Shown piece by piece: positions 61,128 through 64,000 of a stretch of DNA of 64,000 nucleotides. A program made the position numbers and the translations under genes. Below the pieces are notes generated by a model. That model saw nothing but the letters and a program-made list of their open reading frames with translations, was not told where the DNA came from and did no database searches. This DNA comes from Phytoseiulus persimilis. Its lineage: Eukaryota > Arthropoda > Arachnida > Mesostigmata > Phytoseiidae. Every line of letters begins with the position of its first letter. Within the stretch, counting starts at the first letter, position 1. Where the stretch lies: NCBI GenBank assembly GCA_037576195.1, contig CM075104.1, positions 15,640,211 to 15,704,210 on the forward strand, given 5' to 3'.

Positions 61128-64000
61128 ATTAGGAGTGGGCACTCGTTCACGAATCACCTTATCTGGCCCGTCGAGGAACGGCGATGGTAACGCGCCGTCC
61201 AGTGGATCATTCGCGAAACACATACAGACAAGTGTCTCCATCGAAGAGAGCCGAGGAGTTACACTACGACGAAAATTCCGGTTTCGAACTTTTTCAGGTT
61301 TTCAAACTGAGGAGCCTGGCGACTGCCGTCGACGATCTTCTTCGGGGAAGTACTTCCAGAAAATGACGTCGGGGTGGAAGAGTGTTAGGACGTCGGGCCT
61401 GGCCTACAAAACTTCGGGAGCCGCTGTTCGGAGTGATGAGTTATGGACGTTCCCCCGAGTTTGAGGAGCTTCGCTTGCTCAGTAACTCTCTATGTTATGA
61501 GTTTCGGAGTGAGGAGGATCCAAGTCAGCTGGATTCGACTGTATCGACCAACCGAGTGACCAGATCCCCACACATTTCATGAAGTTTTTGGGGGTGTGAG
61601 TAACTTCGTCCGTGAGTAAATTCGTCCGAGGGCACGGATGCATCTCTCATTGAAGTACCGGCCACAGTTTCTAAGGGAGTGGATACTTTAAGGCACTTGA
61701 GCAGATACTGGGCAATGAGAGAGCTGCGGAAAATCCCCCTTCTCGAGCCCATTGCTGTACACTCCGCGAACTTCAACAGACATGGAGCAGATATTCGTTA
61801 CGGACGCAATGCCACCGACTCGAAGACAAAGTGGGCGCCGTTGACAAATGACCAGCAGGTTTTCTGAAGAGCTGCAAAGTGCACTTCGCTTCTCACTGGC
61901 AGAGGGTGAGCGATCCGAAGAGAAAAGGAGGGGTCCGAGCCGGCCCCTGTCGGACCCTCAGCCAGCCAGTCGACTGGGCAGCCGAGGCGCAATATTTCAT
62001 CCGATAGTTAAGTATGGTAATTTAGGAGTGTCTTGGGAGTCATCGAACAGCGTCAGACAGCAAGCGCAGGCAGCAGCAGAATCTTCGGAGCGTTCCGAGT
62101 TCGGATATTGAAATATGCAGCACGTCCTCATCCCCGAACATCCATCTCATCTCGGAGGACGGTTGTTCGCTTTTGGAATTTGCTCTCCGACCCTCCGGTC
62201 CCCATGCCAAGGATGGATATCATGTTTTGATAGTTCCCGAATCGAACGTTCTCCCCTGATTCTGACGATCATCGATTTCTGTCGGCTTGATTAGTACATC
62301 AGGCTAGCGTCGTGTTTGGAGGTCGGGACGGAAGTTACCGGGAACGTTTCGACCTCAGACGATGTATACCATCGAGACGACAGGTTCAACTCCGTCCTGC
62401 GGAATACTGGCCCTGCCCATCTTCGTAGGCGTCCTTCCCTCCAACGGAAGGCTTTTACTTGAGCTAATTATCCGAAAGGAGTAATTGACTTATAATAAGG
62501 ATATCACTTCCTGGAGTCAGCCAGGCACCCATCGCACTCCCGTCCGGCAGCCAGCTAGCCGGCTGGCCGGCGGGCCTGCCAGTCAGTCAGTCAGGCTAGC
62601 TGCTTGCTGAGTGGAACGGGCAAATTATATACTACGGAGATCAAGGAAGGCACAAGTTGATTAGCTTCGATCCGTCGCCGGGGCACTGCTAGCTGCAGCG
62701 AGGTTAGGAACTACGAGAACCGATAATTGCCGGAACCGAGCGAAGAACTCAGGAACTGGCTTTCCTTCACTTCGCCCCCTCGGCCGTCGGTCGTTCTCTC
62801 CCGCGCCGTCGTTCGCTTCCTCCCCCATTGCGCCTCTATTGCCGGTAAGCAAATGGAATTACTGCAATCATCTGGGATATTGTTCTTCAATGGGATGCTT
62901 GACTCGGGCTGATCGGCCGATTAGGTGATCTGGTCGTGCTCAGCCCTGACAGAGCGAGACTAACAGCGGCCTTTGAGACATTCTTGACTTGAGCTAAATA
63001 AAAACCGCAGGAAATACCTGAAAACCAGGAAAGGAAAACCAGCTGAAGGCAGTCCGGCCTGCACAGCATCTCAGGAAACCTACTGAGCTGGTGCTCTTCG
63101 CTCCGATAGCGTGGGCCTCGCTTTCTGATAGGGTTCCTCGATTCGCCCTGGAAGTCTCATGTGCATGGTAATTTGATTGGAGTCGCGCCGGAGGAGCTCG
63201 AAAGAGTTACATCGCAAGATATTCCGGTCATTACATATAGCCTCAGCATCATCATGAGAGCGGCTGCTTGTGAGAGGCGGAGGATCTAGGGCGCGCGGTC
63301 TCTTCTCGTTTTTTGGAGGTGACTTCATGTCTTAATTCATCCCGAGCGCCGCTAACCTTTGTACTCCATTTGTGAGGTTCTTCGCTGGGAACGTTCGTCC
63401 GGCCTTCGAGGGAATTCCGCAATCTAAGATTCAGAACAAAAGCCCTGGCGGATGTTGGTGAATTGGGAGCCAGATAAGGGTTGTCTCGAAGAGGCTGCAT
63501 GTACGCTGAACGAAAGCTTGTGCAATGCCATTGTCATTGCGGATTCGCTGATGGATCTCCATTCTCTCTCACGACATAAACGGTTGCGCAAGCTGTACCA
63601 GAATGTTTCACATGGACAAAGGGAGGAATCAATTATCGCCCGTGATTGACTCTGTCAGAGATCGGCTCCGCTGTGATGCGGTGCTCAGTTGCTTGGAAGT
63701 TTGTTATGGAGCCTTCGCCGAGGCGAATCGTCGACTGAGATGGCAACAAGCAGTATGTCGACGGATCAACGCCTTCACATGGATACAGAGGGAGGAAAAC
63801 TGGAAACTCCCGGTTCTCAACTTGCAATACCTCAGCCCGCGGGAGCGTGGGACGACCAACGAGCGCTTTCCGGGAAACTTATTCCTTGGGCTCGAAGCCT
63901 AACTTGAGCGAGCCGCTCAGTCGAAAATCCCACAGTCGGAGAAAGTATATCGAAGGGTGAAGTGCCGCTCCGAATTTATGTTTCAGGCCGAGGGACGAGC
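61128..64000. other. Gene-poor right edge; nothing firmly recognised
   Basis: It contains a GC-rich patch of overlapping GCCAGC/GCTGGC and CAGT repeats at 62546-62605 and small open frames with no recognisable domain. No gene end or start was identified before the edge. Confidence 0.35.

Overview
The window looks like arthropod nuclear DNA. By eye GC is close to 50%, genes are split by mostly short introns (about 90-150 bp, one of about 740 bp) with normal GT-AG borders, and the recognisable proteins are animal families. A balanced-GC, compact-intron arthropod would fit a mesostigmatid (phytoseiid-type) mite. That is an inference from composition and gene structure, not a species match.

Confident genes lie only in the first 17.5 kb. 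(1) 4,386-7,345 (+) is a complete seven-exon CD36 / scavenger receptor class B gene of 547 residues. (2) 9,071-10,012 (+) is a nicotinamide/phenylethanolamine N-methyltransferase (NNMT/PNMT/TEMT) family methyltransferase in one long exon, with an unusual Ser/Arg/Asp-rich insert. (3) 16,270-17,454 (+) is an intronless gene for a secreted, acidic, repeat-bearing 394-residue protein. It has a textbook TATA box, initiator and AATAAA signal. Between them lie a candidate minus-strand gene for a very small secreted protein (10,673-11,342), a possible alternative last exon of the CD36 gene (7,602-7,776), and a badly decayed retroelement fragment near 13.6-13.96 kb.

From 17.5 kb to the right edge I recognise no conserved protein domain. 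This 46 kb half has several GC-rich, CGA/GAC-repetitive patches like arthropod 5' leaders, three long poly(C) runs, a CA/GT microsatellite, a G-quadruplex run, a nested hairpin and a diverged direct repeat. It also has one clear MITE-like inverted-repeat element (60,909-61,125, flanked by TA). Four weakly supported short coding candidates (18.2, 29.6-30.4, 38.7 and 51.5-51.7 kb) and a 317-codon open frame of unknown status are recorded with low confidence. The half may be intron or regulatory sequence of a large gene outside the window, or a zone of lineage-specific short genes; the sequence alone cannot decide.

The three confident genes share no visible pathway. The CD36 receptor is a two-pass membrane protein, the methyltransferase should be cytosolic, and the acidic protein is secreted. 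No operon-like or cluster logic is visible.
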